IMG/VR virus record: IMGVR_UViG_3300035703_000070
Coordinates: 1-64,000 of that record
From: a virus
Length of the DNA: 64,000 bases
Direction: 5' to 3' (one strand)
The notes under the pieces are model-generated. The model was not told where the DNA came from and did not search any database. It saw only the letters and a program-made list of their open reading frames with translations. The translations under genes and the position numbers were made by a program. How positions within the stretch are numbered: position 1 is the first letter of the stretch; each line of letters starts with the position of its first letter. This document shows positions 40,901 through 48,956 of the stretch, piece after piece.

Positions 40901-41762
40901 CTGCCGCACCGCGCAGTTGCAAAGCTTCCGCTCGGTTTTGCACACGTTCCCTCTGCCCCATTGCCGAGCCTGCCTCGCGTTGAGCCAGCTCAAACCCTGG
41001 CTGACCGGGAGCAATTGCTCTTGCCTTCCTTTGCCGTAGTTCAACAATGCGATCAAGCTTGCGCAGGCTTGCATTCATCACGCCCACAGCATTTCTCGTG
41101 GCCTCCTGCAAAGATGCAATTAGTCCGTCATTAAAGCCTTGACCTGCCTGCTGGCCAATGCGAAACATTTTTCGCGAAGGCGATCTAATTTCCAAAGACT
41201 GCTCAAGGGCTTGCAGTAGCTTTGCGCCCAAAGACGCAGCCACCCCTTGCAGTTGTCCTTCGCCTTTTAAGATGCCTCGAATTAGCCCGGACATGGCTTC
41301 TTCGCCCGCCGAAGCAAAACCGGTTTGCAGTTCTGCAACCAGCTCTTTTCTAGTGCGATCAACAGCTCCCTTTACGATACCAAGCTCTTTGGCCGCACCA
41401 AAAATAGATTGGACCTGCGGAGCGCTTACTCCTCCGGCTCCAGGAGCAGTTGAAATGACACTGCCTAACGCCCTTGCCCTTTCCGCAGCTCCACGTACTC
41501 CGCTTAGCTTCCCAGCAAGCTTATCCGCCTGAGCAATGGCACTTTTAATGCTTGTATCGTCAAGATCAATGCGATATTTACGTTGTCCCAATTGACGGCC
41601 CAAAAGCCGCATCTCTTCATTGATGGAAGTTCTATCAAACTTAATTGCGATGGGAAGGGTAAAGCTTGACGCGGCCTGGGCAAGACTCGGCAGTGCAACA
41701 GTCTTGAAGCTTTGCAGATCAAAGCTGATGCCTAGCCTTAACTCGGGACTACCTGTCGCCAT
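37923..41762 (-). CDS. Tail tape measure protein
   Basis: 1279 residues. Tape-measure core at about 470-690 (SQRLLMPLEQTTRLFTQLRV, QVQIMSKGGVQAEELRGQL-like). Long coiled coils follow, then a lambda-H-type end with ALAGFFQSVASSFADMAAKM and GIVTGPTLGLVGEGRYNEAV. Using the known rule of about 0.15 nm per residue, it would give a tail near 190 nm. It is the largest gene in the window, in the canonical place after G/GT. Confidence 0.95.
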   Translation of the reverse strand: MATGSPELRLGISFDLQSFKTVALPSLAQAASSFTLPIAIKFDRTSINEEMRLLGRQLGQRKYRIDLDDTSIKSAIAQADKLAGKLSGVRGAAERARALGSVISTAPGAGGVSAPQVQSIFGAAKELGIVKGAVDRTRKELVAELQTGFASAGEEAMSGLIRGILKGEGQLQGVAASLGAKLLQALEQSLEIRSPSRKMFRIGQQAGQGFNDGLIASLQEATRNAVGVMNASLRKLDRIVELRQRKARAIAPGQPGFELAQREAGSAMGQRERVQNRAEALQLRGAAGEFEGGSYQALSKLLQSLQIEASEIKPNTADWNNLQKTIAQVNFDLQKADRLAEEIQMRENLGAYAPGSLASLESRLVILKSRAREIAPDTSEWKALNREIQKAERLAERASRKPITKGQRLGAAGGAFLYGGGMGGGIGSALGGVAGGLMGGVPGAFTGAAIGQVTDSIMASVSAMTTQASALMQMQRGLAMASIDAKDFAEAQATVASMSQRLLMPLEQTTRLFTQLRVNTKQYNLSVQDTAKIMEGTALAIMATGGSSEDLEGAMRAVVQIMSKGGVQAEELRGQLGERFPGAVVKFAQANKLSFEQLQEGLEQGKIGIKEFVAFAEKNYTDYGAFSKQLATAPEFAGKRLQIAFEQLQLAIGQALGPAGADIQNFSTQAVRDLTKFIADNKDLLSQLGKDFAVTFAGIVSVVSETAKFIAKVLGPVLGYIASVIRQLRVMAGAADAATAKAEMDAAKAIIQRTGRGRDAYLTGERRSGSMYDKIEFDRAQERLARAEKRFKAAGGLAALPTGQPQNLTFGGAGASMPLERPGKPEKPKKDKELKEFVNDRIDTLRKRLEYEKTFIDASLDLVEREKTVQKARLDLQYGEKIVDEQLAAAQRESLQYRVQDRARFLAEQAEQAKTEKKTLQARFQTAIASPLLQANEQLADTYTELTAKMQLASQGRFELNESEKAEIDISRTLVGLKDEEIETIQGQIDARRQLAAAIDSINIRLTKQASLFKLNNELRLAGMIDPRLELREKLRQENPLLPSADIEEMAGLQERIDKTVAFRDQMRGLASSIGDSFGTAFKDIISGSASAQQALAGFFQSVASSFADMAAKMIAEWVKMQIIGLVQSLLPSVGPLAGMGKMSGGGFGSFTGGSFGSNAGISLPGLSGEGALAGGGGFYSGVKFANGGIVTGPTLGLVGEGRYNEAVVPLPDGRSIPVDLQGSGRGEGVNVVVNVDAKGTDVAGDNTSARELGRVVSAAVQGEIIKQQRPGGLLAGRR

Positions 41763-41798
41763 TCGATGATCATCGTACCCTTAGCCATTATTATAGCC

Positions 41799-42763
41799 TC
41801 AGCTCATTTCTTCACGATTAGAAGCTGCCTTCAAGTCGTCTGCCAATAGCGCCAAAAGCCTTCCGTCAAGTTTTTGAGTTTTCATTAAGCGACGCAAAAT
41901 TTGCAAACTCTTGCTTGTAATGCCGTTTTCTTTCTTAATTTTTCTAGTATCAAACGGAAGAAAATCATCAACGGTTGCGTTAATTTTTTTACCGCCCAAT
42001 GCTCCCATGACCACCATGCACAATTTTGCGGTGGTCATGCTTTGCGCGTTATGTTCGGCTATATCGCGCTGTTCTAGCCATTTCAGCGCAGCCAACGCAT
42101 CCTTCGTCCTTTGACGCGCAAAATTTTTGCAGTTCCAGCGATCATCCCTAAAAGCCGACGAGGATAATCGAAAATATACTTTGTCCCATGGAGAATCAGA
42201 AGATAATGCTGCCTTTGCTCGTTTTTCTAATTTTTCAACATGGCTAAGATTATCTTCTTCTAGTCTTTTTTTTCGGAATTTTCACCTTCCTTGTCTTGCT
42301 CATCATTTACAAACGTTAAAATTTTTCGCACTAAGGGGCGCGACAGTTCCTTGGTGTCCTCCAGCGTCCAATCCTCTAAGGGTTTCCATTCTCCAGCGAT
42401 GTAACCTTGCCCCCTGGATCGTATGAATACGGTGACGAGCTTTGCGCTTGACGCGTCAGCACTTTTACTTTCGCCCAGCAATGCCAAGATCTCATCGGCA
42501 AACTCATCTGCTAAATCTTCTGTAGCCACCTTGCCTTCTTGAAGAAGGACAAACGCGTTTTCCAGTGAAATCTTTTTGACTTTGGCAATTTTGCGTGCTA
42601 ATTGCACGGCCTTGAGGGTAGAGGCGCTTTGAGCCTTTGTGATTTCTTCGTGCTCGATGCTTTCCCCGACCAGCCAACCGTTGTATTTAATGAGCCGCAA
42701 GCAGTCATTTACTGCGAAATACTCGGGCTCTTTTGCCGTAACAAGAAAACTATACTTGCTCAT
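41799..42763 (-). CDS. Tail assembly chaperone GT, made by -1 frameshift
   Basis: The join of the G frame (166 codons) and a -1 frame that stays open from 42266 to 41799 (155 codons) predicts a 321-residue fusion. The slip site is A-AAA-AAA followed by GAC TAG in the zero frame. The T part has KWLEQRDIAEHNAQSMTTAK and a basic end. Lambda and many other long-tailed phages make GT this way as a chaperone of the tape measure protein. No credible separate start for the T part exists. Confidence 0.85.
42260..42763 (-). CDS. Tail assembly chaperone G
   Basis: 167 residues. MSKYSFLVTAKEPEYFAVND at the start; helical middle (VQLARKIAKVKKISLENAF) and a C-terminal acidic end. It lies directly before the tape measure gene. 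The main product of the locus; a fraction of ribosomes continues into the T frame. Confidence 0.85.
   Translation of the reverse strand: MSKYSFLVTAKEPEYFAVNDCLRLIKYNGWLVGESIEHEEITKAQSASTLKAVQLARKIAKVKKISLENAFVLLQEGKVATEDLADEFADEILALLGESKSADASSAKLVTVFIRSRGQGYIAGEWKPLEDWTLEDTKELSRPLVRKILTFVNDEQDKEGENSEKKD
42266..42272 (-). other. Slippery heptamer A-AAA-AAA for -1 frameshift
   Basis: Eight consecutive A on the minus strand at 42273-42266, followed by GAC TAG. The zero frame ends five codons past the slip. The -1 frame is open for 155 codons. The arrangement matches known G-GT frameshift sites. Confidence 0.8.
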
Positions 42764-42989
42764 GGTCAGAAATCAACAAAGTGGTGTTAAAAACCTTCAC
42801 TCGTTCGCTACCGGAGCGAAAGGGCTTAGGGATGGCCACGACAAAAGAATGATTGTCACTGGATATTCTACACGTGGTTTCCTGAAAGGCTATTAGACAT
42901 AAGATGCCCACAGCAATTTCGCCGTCAAGCACTTGGCAGTTTATTGCATGCACTTGATTGTTATCACTGCGCAGGTAGTCTATTTGCAT
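42750..42989 (-). CDS. Hypothetical tail-region protein
   Basis: 79 residues, MQIDYLRSDNNQVHAINCQV at the start, mainly beta strands (GEIAVGILCLIAF, NHSFVVAIPKPF). It sits between tail completion and G genes and shares a base or more with both. Function unknown. Confidence 0.7.
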   Translation of the reverse strand: MQIDYLRSDNNQVHAINCQVLDGEIAVGILCLIAFQETTCRISSDNHSFVVAIPKPFRSGSERVKVFNTTLLISDHEQV

Positions 42990-43468
42990 TACAGGCCCTC
43001 TAAAGCGAGAACCACCCGACGCTGTAGAGCCATGCCCGGCTTTTTCAAGAAGAAAGAAGCTGCGATGGAAATGTCATCAGTAAATTTGCGAGCGTTTTTA
43101 TTGGTGCCCAACCCTTCATGTACGTACCAAGCGTACTCTCTCCCAGAGGAATTTTTGGCGTCCCAGTGCCACGATGCTCTCATTCCAGCCCCGACAGAGG
43201 TCAACGAAAAACTATTCACGCCACTTTCATAAAGTGTTCCAAAATCATAAATGTCTCGGGGGTTGGAGGCGTTTTGCACTGGCGCAGATGGATTTTTTCT
43301 CCTGGTCTTGCCATCGTATTTCCAGTCTCTTTCTAAAAATTGCTCTCGCCAGTGAGTTTCGTTGACATCCTCTTCTGCCCATTGAGTAAAAGCATCCGAC
43401 AACGCCTTCACAATGGCGTCTTCGTTGAAAAAAGACGCAGAGAGCGAAAGATTATTCTTGATTGTCAT
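42989..43468 (-). CDS. Tail completion protein (HK97 gp10-like)
   Basis: 159 residues. The layout RREWREQF-like helix, then DIYDFGTLYESG, ASWHWDAKNSSG and YAWYVHEGLGTNK resembles minor tail or connector proteins (gp10 of HK97, Z of lambda) that join head and tail. The position between the tail terminator-like gene and G fits this role. Confidence 0.65.
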   Translation of the reverse strand: MTIKNNLSLSASFFNEDAIVKALSDAFTQWAEEDVNETHWREQFLERDWKYDGKTRRKNPSAPVQNASNPRDIYDFGTLYESGVNSFSLTSVGAGMRASWHWDAKNSSGREYAWYVHEGLGTNKNARKFTDDISIAASFFLKKPGMALQRRVVLALEGL

Positions 43469-43469
43469 G

Positions 43470-43877
43470 CTATTGCGTGATCAAGCGGCGAATTTCTCTG
43501 TCAGGGATGACAATGCGGCAGCGTTCGTAAGCCACGTCGTCACCGGGAAGGTAGCGAAACTCTGCATCGGGGAACCGTCTGCTCATCCTGTCCATTGCAG
43601 AGGCAATTTCAGAACCATCGGGGTTGTATTGCATCAGCACGACCTCCCATTGCTGCAGCACGTCTACAACACCTATGGCTGCCCTTGGGAGCAATTCCGG
43701 ATATTGACGCATGGTTACCTCCAGTCCCGTCACCTTCCACTCCGAGGGAACACTTTTTTGTCCCACCACGTACACGGCGGGCACATGGGATCCTCCGGGC
43801 AGAATATAGCTTCCAATCAAATTGGGGCTTGCTCCTAGCAGCGTCGTAATAGTTTCTCGCAGTTGCGAAATGTTCAC
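43470..43877 (-). CDS. Tail terminator-like protein
   Basis: 135 residues. MNISQLRETITTLLGASPNL, then beta strands and GLEVTMRQYPELLP with a C-terminal VIPDREIRRLITQ. Size and place just before the completion gene fit lambda U-type tail terminators that cap the tube. No sequence signature is visible, so this is by context. Confidence 0.6.
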   Translation of the reverse strand: MNISQLRETITTLLGASPNLIGSYILPGGSHVPAVYVVGQKSVPSEWKVTGLEVTMRQYPELLPRAAIGVVDVLQQWEVVLMQYNPDGSEIASAMDRMSRRFPDAEFRYLPGDDVAYERCRIVIPDREIRRLITQ

Positions 43878-43880
43878 AAT

Positions 43881-43908
43881 AAAAAGCCTGCCCAGTAAGG
43901 ACAGGCTA
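43881..43908 (-). terminator. Terminator after the major tail protein gene
   Basis: Stem GCCTGCCC paired with GGACAGGC-type bases, followed by TTTTTATTG on the minus strand. A terminator just after a highly expressed virion gene would raise its relative mRNA level. Confidence 0.75.
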
Positions 43909-43931
43909 GCAAAAACCGTGGGAAAGAAAAC

Positions 43932-44510
43932 TTAGCTGTTGGGAGCAGACGGAATGATGCTGCCGGTCTCAGTGGCATTCTGATGGATGCCAATACGACC
44001 CCGACTCATGAGGTCGAAAGTTACTTCCACGAGGTTGTCAGCAGGATAGCTCTCGTTGTAGTTCATCACGCGAGCAACATAAGCCACCCGGTCGTAGTAA
44101 TAAGTGGTGCCAGAAACACCAAGCTGCTTATTGATTTCTACGTAGATTTCATGGTTCTTGTCGTAGCGATTTTGAGCGATCACCTGGAAGGCCTCGTCAA
44201 AGCTGTTGGGCAGGAACACTGTGCCGTCAACATCCTTCTGGAAATACGAGGTGACAGATGCCGTGGCCTGCGAAGTGACGATAACGCTATCGGAGAAGCC
44301 GCCGCCGCCAAGTAGGTAAAACTCAGTGTTGCCGTCGTTAAAGGCCACGGAAGCTGTTGTGGCGGCTTGCAAGGTGTACAGAGTAGGAGCGCCGCTAACA
44401 GTAAAAGTGGCGCCGCTCTGGGTGATCACGGGGCGAGCAGCCCCGGCAATCGAGCCAACACGCACAGTAACGTCTTGGCTCTTAACCAGCTCGGTAGGAT
44501 GATAGAGCAT
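43932..44510 (-). CDS. Major tail protein
   Basis: 192 residues, beta-rich, with FTVSGAPTLYTLQ and SVTSYFQKDVDGTVFLPNSF, then TYYYDRVAYVARVMNYNESY. Place (after connector genes, before tail terminator-like, G and tape measure), size and a dedicated terminator support the tube protein. The family cannot be named from sequence alone. Confidence 0.8.
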   Translation of the reverse strand: MLYHPTELVKSQDVTVRVGSIAGAARPVITQSGATFTVSGAPTLYTLQAATTASVAFNDGNTEFYLLGGGGFSDSVIVTSQATASVTSYFQKDVDGTVFLPNSFDEAFQVIAQNRYDKNHEIYVEINKQLGVSGTTYYYDRVAYVARVMNYNESYPADNLVEVTFDLMSRGRIGIHQNATETGSIIPSAPNS

Positions 44511-44547
44511 TTGAAAGTCCTCAATAGAGAGAGAAAGTGGTTAAGCG

Positions 44548-44937
44548 TCAGACGTTCTGAACGCTTCCTTTGCCAACCAGTCTAAAAATTCCCCGGATTG
44601 GCGTGCCTAAGAACTGCCAATAATGCTCGGCAATTTGTTCGTTCGGCAAAAGCTCAAACCGCCCCTCTCTTCCATTGATTGTTGCGGAAGCAGAACTGCC
44701 AGGAGTGATACCGGAAAGGGCTAGCGGCCCCGTCAGTCGTCCCTCCATGTAAACGGCCGTATTATCTGCGCCAAGCAAATAATCGAACCGTGGATTCTGC
44801 TTTTGCCTCAGTGTGGCATAATATGTCACTCCCGAAGAGAGTGCAACATAATTGCCGGTTTCGCTGTCCTGAGCGTAGCCAGACGCAACTTGCCAGACCA
44901 GTGTGGCATTAGCAAGTGGCGAAAGACCGTTGATCAT
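44548..44937 (-). CDS. Head-tail connector or stopper protein
   Basis: 129 residues, almost all beta (LVWQVASGYAQDSETGNYVA, ATINGREGRFELLP). It resembles small beta-barrel head-tail stoppers by size and position. It overlaps the adaptor gene by 4 bases. Confidence 0.65.
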   Translation of the reverse strand: MINGLSPLANATLVWQVASGYAQDSETGNYVALSSGVTYYATLRQKQNPRFDYLLGADNTAVYMEGRLTGPLALSGITPGSSASATINGREGRFELLPNEQIAEHYWQFLGTPIRGIFRLVGKGSVQNV

Positions 44938-45248
44938 ACGACGAAGCCAATGGAAGAAGCGCCAGCGACGGTTTCAAGCATTCGTTTGAACTCTTGACCA
45001 TATTGAGTGGCCTCGAGCCCGTTGCCATAAACCTTGCCATCCGTGGCGCCAATTTGAACGCCCATTTGTGCAAGCTGAATGGCGATGATGTGCGCGGCAA
45101 GATGCTTAACTGCCCGATCCGTTTGACTACCAAACACATCAGCGCTTGCGTCTGCCGTCGCCTCGTCAATGGCCCCGTTTACGATTCCCGATGGATGAGG
45201 AGTGAACTCGGGGAAGCGATCGAGAAAGCTCGCGTAGGTTACGGCCAT
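44934..45248 (-). CDS. Head-tail adaptor (DUF4054-like)
   Basis: 104 residues, helical. MAVTYASFLDRFPEFTPHPS, then IDEATADASADVF and AVKHLAAHIIAIQLAQMG. The pattern FxxxFPEF...I...I..A matches DUF4054 head completion adaptors that bind the portal. Confidence 0.75.
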   Translation of the reverse strand: MAVTYASFLDRFPEFTPHPSGIVNGAIDEATADASADVFGSQTDRAVKHLAAHIIAIQLAQMGVQIGATDGKVYGNGLEATQYGQEFKRMLETVAGASSIGFVV

Positions 45249-45250
45249 GA

Positions 45251-45637
45251 TCAGGCTTTCCCTGTGCGAATGTTCTCAAGTCGCTTGTTGATGGCGTTAC
45301 GGATGCGCACTCGCCCCTCTGCCTTTTTCCAGTCCTGGAGCTGGTCTTCATCGTGCATGATTTCGATCATGCGCAAGGCGTCAGTAAGGGGCAGTTGGGC
45401 GAGTGTGGACACCTTTGTGGGAATGTCCTGCACCGTAGGGGCTTCTTTCAGCTCTTCAATTGCGCCAATTGCCATAAGGCGCTTGACGGTTCCATTGTTT
45501 CGTGCCTGAGCCCATTTGGTATCAGGCACGTCTGAATTCACCCCTGGACTGAGCTGGATCATTCCAGCATCAGTAATAACACCAAGACCACCTTCACGAG
45601 GCGGATTTTCGAGGTCAGGGCGATAAGCGATCAACAT
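45251..45637 (-). CDS. Hypothetical head-region protein
   Basis: 128 residues. It is beta-like at the start (MLIAYRPDLENPPREGG) and helical afterward (LTDALRMIEIMHDEDQL, then basic NAINKRLENIRTGK). It lies between capsid and adaptor genes, so a neck or capsid accessory role is likely. No family recognised. Confidence 0.65.
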   Translation of the reverse strand: MLIAYRPDLENPPREGGLGVITDAGMIQLSPGVNSDVPDTKWAQARNNGTVKRLMAIGAIEELKEAPTVQDIPTKVSTLAQLPLTDALRMIEIMHDEDQLQDWKKAEGRVRIRNAINKRLENIRTGKA

Positions 45638-45685
45638 TGTGTGTTCATTAGAGAACTGCTTTCAAGCTTAACGCCCAAATCCCGA

Positions 45686-46591
45686 TCAGTTGTCCTGCAC
45701 GTAGATGACGCTCTTGGGATAGTACAGAGCAACACCACCAACCCGAGCGTGAGCAGGAACGATGAATTCCAGGCCGCGCTGTTGAGGGGGGAACAGCTCG
45801 AGGGGCTGCGGAATGTGCAGTTGCACTTTCTGAGGATCACGCTTGTAGACAACCATGCGGTTCTTGTTGAGAACGCTGTTGTCGGCGTCGAGCTGGTTGA
45901 TGGGCTCAACGTTGCGGATGTAAGGGTTGGTGCGCAGGAAATACTCCAGGACGGTAACGTCCGAAGAGTCGCTGTTACGAGTGGTGCTCACCTTGTTGTA
46001 GTCCTCATAAGCCATGAGGATCGTGTCGGGCTCTTCCTTCATCTTGGAAGCGCTGATGATGGCACTCACGCCATAGTTCAGCAGCTCAAGCATTTCCTGA
46101 GCAGTGGTGCCACTATCAGTGAACCACTTGTCAGCGACCACAAGGTCAACAGTTGAGTTGTTGAAGAAGCCGGACAGGCCCACCGACGATTCACCGAACA
46201 TCGCCACTTCCTCGACCTTCTCTTCGTAGGCGCGACGAACGGCATTGGCACGACGCTGCTCAAGGGCGATATTTGCCATTTGAGCGGCACGCAGCTCCTG
46301 AACGGTGTAGCCAAAGCTACCGCCGAAAGAGCGAATGTTGATGCTCTTCTCGGTTTGGCTGATGTCGGCACGGGGCAGATCGTCAGCGGCGTCAGCAATC
46401 AGTCGGAATTCACCCGTAGCATCCATGATGCGGTAGGTGAAGGTTTGTGCGCCGGGACCAGCTTCACTGGTTACAGGCAGAATAGTGGGGTATTTGATGT
46501 CAGCGTAGGTGACTTCAAAAACCTGCGGGCGAATGTACTCAAGCTGACGCTCGAGAAACAGACCCGCTTCATCCATGCGAAAATCAGACAT
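45686..46591 (-). CDS. Major capsid protein (DUF2184-like)
   Basis: 301 residues. MDEAGLFLERQLEYIRPQVF, then GAQTFTYRIMDATGEFRLIA, KSINIRSFGGSFGYTVQELR and a C-terminal VPAHARVGGVALYYPKSV. This is the DUF2184 family of major capsid proteins with an HK97-type fold. It follows the decoration gene and prohead protease. Confidence 0.92.
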   Translation of the reverse strand: MSDFRMDEAGLFLERQLEYIRPQVFEVTYADIKYPTILPVTSEAGPGAQTFTYRIMDATGEFRLIADAADDLPRADISQTEKSINIRSFGGSFGYTVQELRAAQMANIALEQRRANAVRRAYEEKVEEVAMFGESSVGLSGFFNNSTVDLVVADKWFTDSGTTAQEMLELLNYGVSAIISASKMKEEPDTILMAYEDYNKVSTTRNSDSSDVTVLEYFLRTNPYIRNVEPINQLDADNSVLNKNRMVVYKRDPQKVQLHIPQPLELFPPQQRGLEFIVPAHARVGGVALYYPKSVIYVQDN

Positions 46592-46605
46592 TGGAGGGCC
46601 TCCTA

Positions 46606-47166
46606 TCAGGTGTCAGCGGTGAGGGTGAACGAAGGACCGTTCAGCTCAACAATCGCCAGGCCAGAGCCGGTGACCGAAGTGAGATAACGGGCATTCGCCA
46701 GGCGAGCAGACTTGTTCGCAATGGCATCGCCAGTGAACTGACCTGCATACTTGACGCCAGTGGCGGTGTGAATGACACGCACTGCGGTTGCAGGAGTGAC
46801 ATCGCCATGCACATACACAGCAACGGCGCCTTCGTTGGCAACGTTCAGCACTTGAGCAGCCTTCACACCGGGGCGACCGTTGGAGTCTTCTGCGGTCTCA
46901 TCCACGTAGGTGAGAACGTTCAGGCCAACAACAGTCTCGCCCACGCCGCCAATAGTCTTGGCAGAGTTGGCAACGGTGCCGCCGCTGGCATAGGCCACGA
47001 CGTTGCCGAAGGGAATAACAGCACCAGTCTCGTTGACATAGGTGCCGATGGTATTGTCGCGAATATCGGACAGTTGGCCTTCCAGGAGGGCGGTCAGCTC
47101 AAGAGCGTAGCTCTGCTGAACACCACCTGCAGCAGCCGTGCCCGAGGGGGTAAAAGTAACGGCCAT
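46606..47166 (-). CDS. Head decoration or cement protein
   Basis: 186 residues, mostly beta. It has IPFGNVVAYASGGTVANSAK and VGLNVLTYVDE in the middle and AAQVLNVANEGAVAVYVHGD. Patterns resemble Gp24-type capsid cement proteins (structural cement fold). It lies between protease and capsid genes, as usual for this class. Confidence 0.75.
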   Translation of the reverse strand: MAVTFTPSGTAAAGGVQQSYALELTALLEGQLSDIRDNTIGTYVNETGAVIPFGNVVAYASGGTVANSAKTIGGVGETVVGLNVLTYVDETAEDSNGRPGVKAAQVLNVANEGAVAVYVHGDVTPATAVRVIHTATGVKYAGQFTGDAIANKSARLANARYLTSVTGSGLAIVELNGPSFTLTADT

Positions 47167-47169
47167 GGA

Positions 47170-47787
47170 TCAGCGCTCCTTGGAGATGGAAAGAGGAGCC
47201 TTCCAAGCATTCTGCAGGCGCTCCATATAGGAGGACGGTGCAGAAGCAGGAGAGGCGATGGAAGCAACGGCCTTGCGCAGCTCATCGGTGGCAGCCGAAT
47301 CAGCGCGGGGCAGTTCAGCCAGAGTGTCAAACATGGCTTGCACGTAATCGTCGGAGCGTTCCGACAGATCAAGCGCATCGCCGCGAACCGCCTTGATAGC
47401 AGCCTCCATGACTTCACGAGCACTCTTGCCGGTGAAGTCAAACTCGCTATCCAGAGTGGTGCGAGCCTTGTCGATCAACGCAACGCGCTCTTCAACGAGC
47501 GAGTCAAGATTGACATTTTTAGCGGCGTCAAGATCAGTCTTGATTGACTGCAGCTCTTGCTCAAGAGCATCAGCGCGACCCTCGGCGGCATCGCACTTGC
47601 CCTTCATTTCTTTGCTCATGGCGTCCATTTCTTCCTTCATTTTGGAAGCTTCGGCCATCATTTCATCATATTTGCGTTTCATATCAGCATAAGTCGCCTT
47701 CGCGTCTTCACGCTCAGCCGTAATGGCGGCTGCAAGGGCGGAATCTGCCTCAAAAGAAACGCCGTCAAACACAATGTTTGCCGACAT
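47170..47787 (-). CDS. Nested scaffold protein, internal start
   Basis: 205 residues in the same frame as the protease, from an ATG preceded by AAGGAGAAATT (a strong ribosome site in the right spacing). The product would be coiled-coil scaffold without the protease. This mirrors the protease/scaffold pair C/Nu3 of lambda. Confidence 0.65.
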   Translation of the reverse strand: MSANIVFDGVSFEADSALAAAITAEREDAKATYADMKRKYDEMMAEASKMKEEMDAMSKEMKGKCDAAEGRADALEQELQSIKTDLDAAKNVNLDSLVEERVALIDKARTTLDSEFDFTGKSAREVMEAAIKAVRGDALDLSERSDDYVQAMFDTLAELPRADSAATDELRKAVASIASPASAPSSYMERLQNAWKAPLSISKER

Positions 47788-48366
47788 AATTTCTCCTTGA
47801 ATAGAGGTGAGCAATTCGGTCACAGCGGCATCCGCTGAGTCGAGCATGAGACGAACACTTGGACCGCCTCTGGCTCTTTTGACAATGGCCACATGATTAC
47901 CGCGAATGTTTCTTTGGTAACCGTCGTAATGTTGACCGTCTGGCGTAATGCCAGCTTCGTCAACATAATCGACCTTGTATCCACAGGAAACTTCGCGAAC
48001 GTCGCCGCGCATGATTTCCTCGATGGTGTCCTTGTCAGTGACTGTTAAAGTGGATTCAACGAAGCCATCGGAATACGAGACATCTGCACTTGTAAAGCCA
48101 ACTGCATAATCCTTTGTGTTTGACGCATCGAGCAACACCGGGGGATGCTCTTTGGTTAAACACTTTTCCTTGAAACTATCAAGAGCCTCTTGAGAAGCAA
48201 CTTCAGTTTCAGGGCGGTATTCCAAGCGGATGCCACCACTTGCATCCGTATACGACTGAATGCCCGTACGCGCAATGCGAGCACGAACCTTTAGGTAACC
48301 CTCCTCCGTGATTTGATAATCACTGATTTGGGATACGTCGTAGCGAAAGCAGGAGCGTGAATCCAT
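47170..48366 (-). CDS. Prohead protease fused to scaffold (DUF2213-like)
   Basis: 398 residues. Protease part at about 1-180 with RARIARTGIQSYTD, the KEHPPVLLD block and VREVSCGYKVDYVDEAGITP, then NHVAIVKRARGG. This is the DUF2213 pattern of prohead proteases. The rest is a coiled-coil scaffold (YDEMMAEASKMKEEMDAMSK) with a C-terminal helix that would bind capsid protein. An internal start at 47787 can make scaffold alone. Confidence 0.88.
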   Translation of the reverse strand: MDSRSCFRYDVSQISDYQITEEGYLKVRARIARTGIQSYTDASGGIRLEYRPETEVASQEALDSFKEKCLTKEHPPVLLDASNTKDYAVGFTSADVSYSDGFVESTLTVTDKDTIEEIMRGDVREVSCGYKVDYVDEAGITPDGQHYDGYQRNIRGNHVAIVKRARGGPSVRLMLDSADAAVTELLTSIQGEIMSANIVFDGVSFEADSALAAAITAEREDAKATYADMKRKYDEMMAEASKMKEEMDAMSKEMKGKCDAAEGRADALEQELQSIKTDLDAAKNVNLDSLVEERVALIDKARTTLDSEFDFTGKSAREVMEAAIKAVRGDALDLSERSDDYVQAMFDTLAELPRADSAATDELRKAVASIASPASAPSSYMERLQNAWKAPLSISKER

Positions 48367-48425
48367 AGTCACATACTAAAGAGAAAAATGCATTAAACTA
48401 CAAGCTGTGATTCATAGGCGAATCG

Positions 48426-48956
48426 GTGGCGGCGACTTGGCACTACGTCTATTACTCTTACGAAGAGTGGGGAAGGGGCTACATCGGGAAGCGCAGCTCC
48501 TCCTGCGCTCCCGACGACGACCCTTATCTCGGAAGCTTTGGCGATAAAACTTTCAGGCCCACGCAAAAAATTGTTCTTGCAACTTTTGAGACAAGCAAAG
48601 AAGCTTTAGAGGCAGAAATTGTATTACATGATTTCTACGAAGTGCACAAAAATCCGCACTTTGCGAATCGGGCAAAGCAAACAAGCGCAAAGTTTCAATG
48701 CGATCCAGAATGGTATTCGAGGATGGGTGAAAAAGAAAAGCTTATCAGGGCGTCCAAAATCAGTCGATCAATGTCCGGAGGTGCCCGAGGCTTCTATTTC
48801 TGCCTTCGATCCCCCGATGAAAAAATTATTGTCACTCAAAATTTACGAGAAACGTGTCGCAGTCATGGGTTGCAACGAGCGAACCTTCAAAAGGTCTTAA
48901 AGGGCGAGCGGGAAAATGCCGCTGGATGGACGATAACCAAACACTTTTTGCCATGA
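48426..48956 (+). CDS. GIY-YIG-type endonuclease
   Basis: 176 residues from a GTG. The start WHYVYYSYEEWGRGYIGKRS is a Y-x-Y and GxY-IGK pattern of the GIY-YIG fold. A C-terminal part (QNLRETCRSHGLQRANLQK) is HTH-like DNA-binding, as in NUMOD-containing homing enzymes. It is plus strand inside the minus-strand head operon. Confidence 0.7.
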   Translation: MAATWHYVYYSYEEWGRGYIGKRSSSCAPDDDPYLGSFGDKTFRPTQKIVLATFETSKEALEAEIVLHDFYEVHKNPHFANRAKQTSAKFQCDPEWYSRMGEKEKLIRASKISRSMSGGARGFYFCLRSPDEKIIVTQNLRETCRSHGLQRANLQKVLKGERENAAGWTITKHFLP

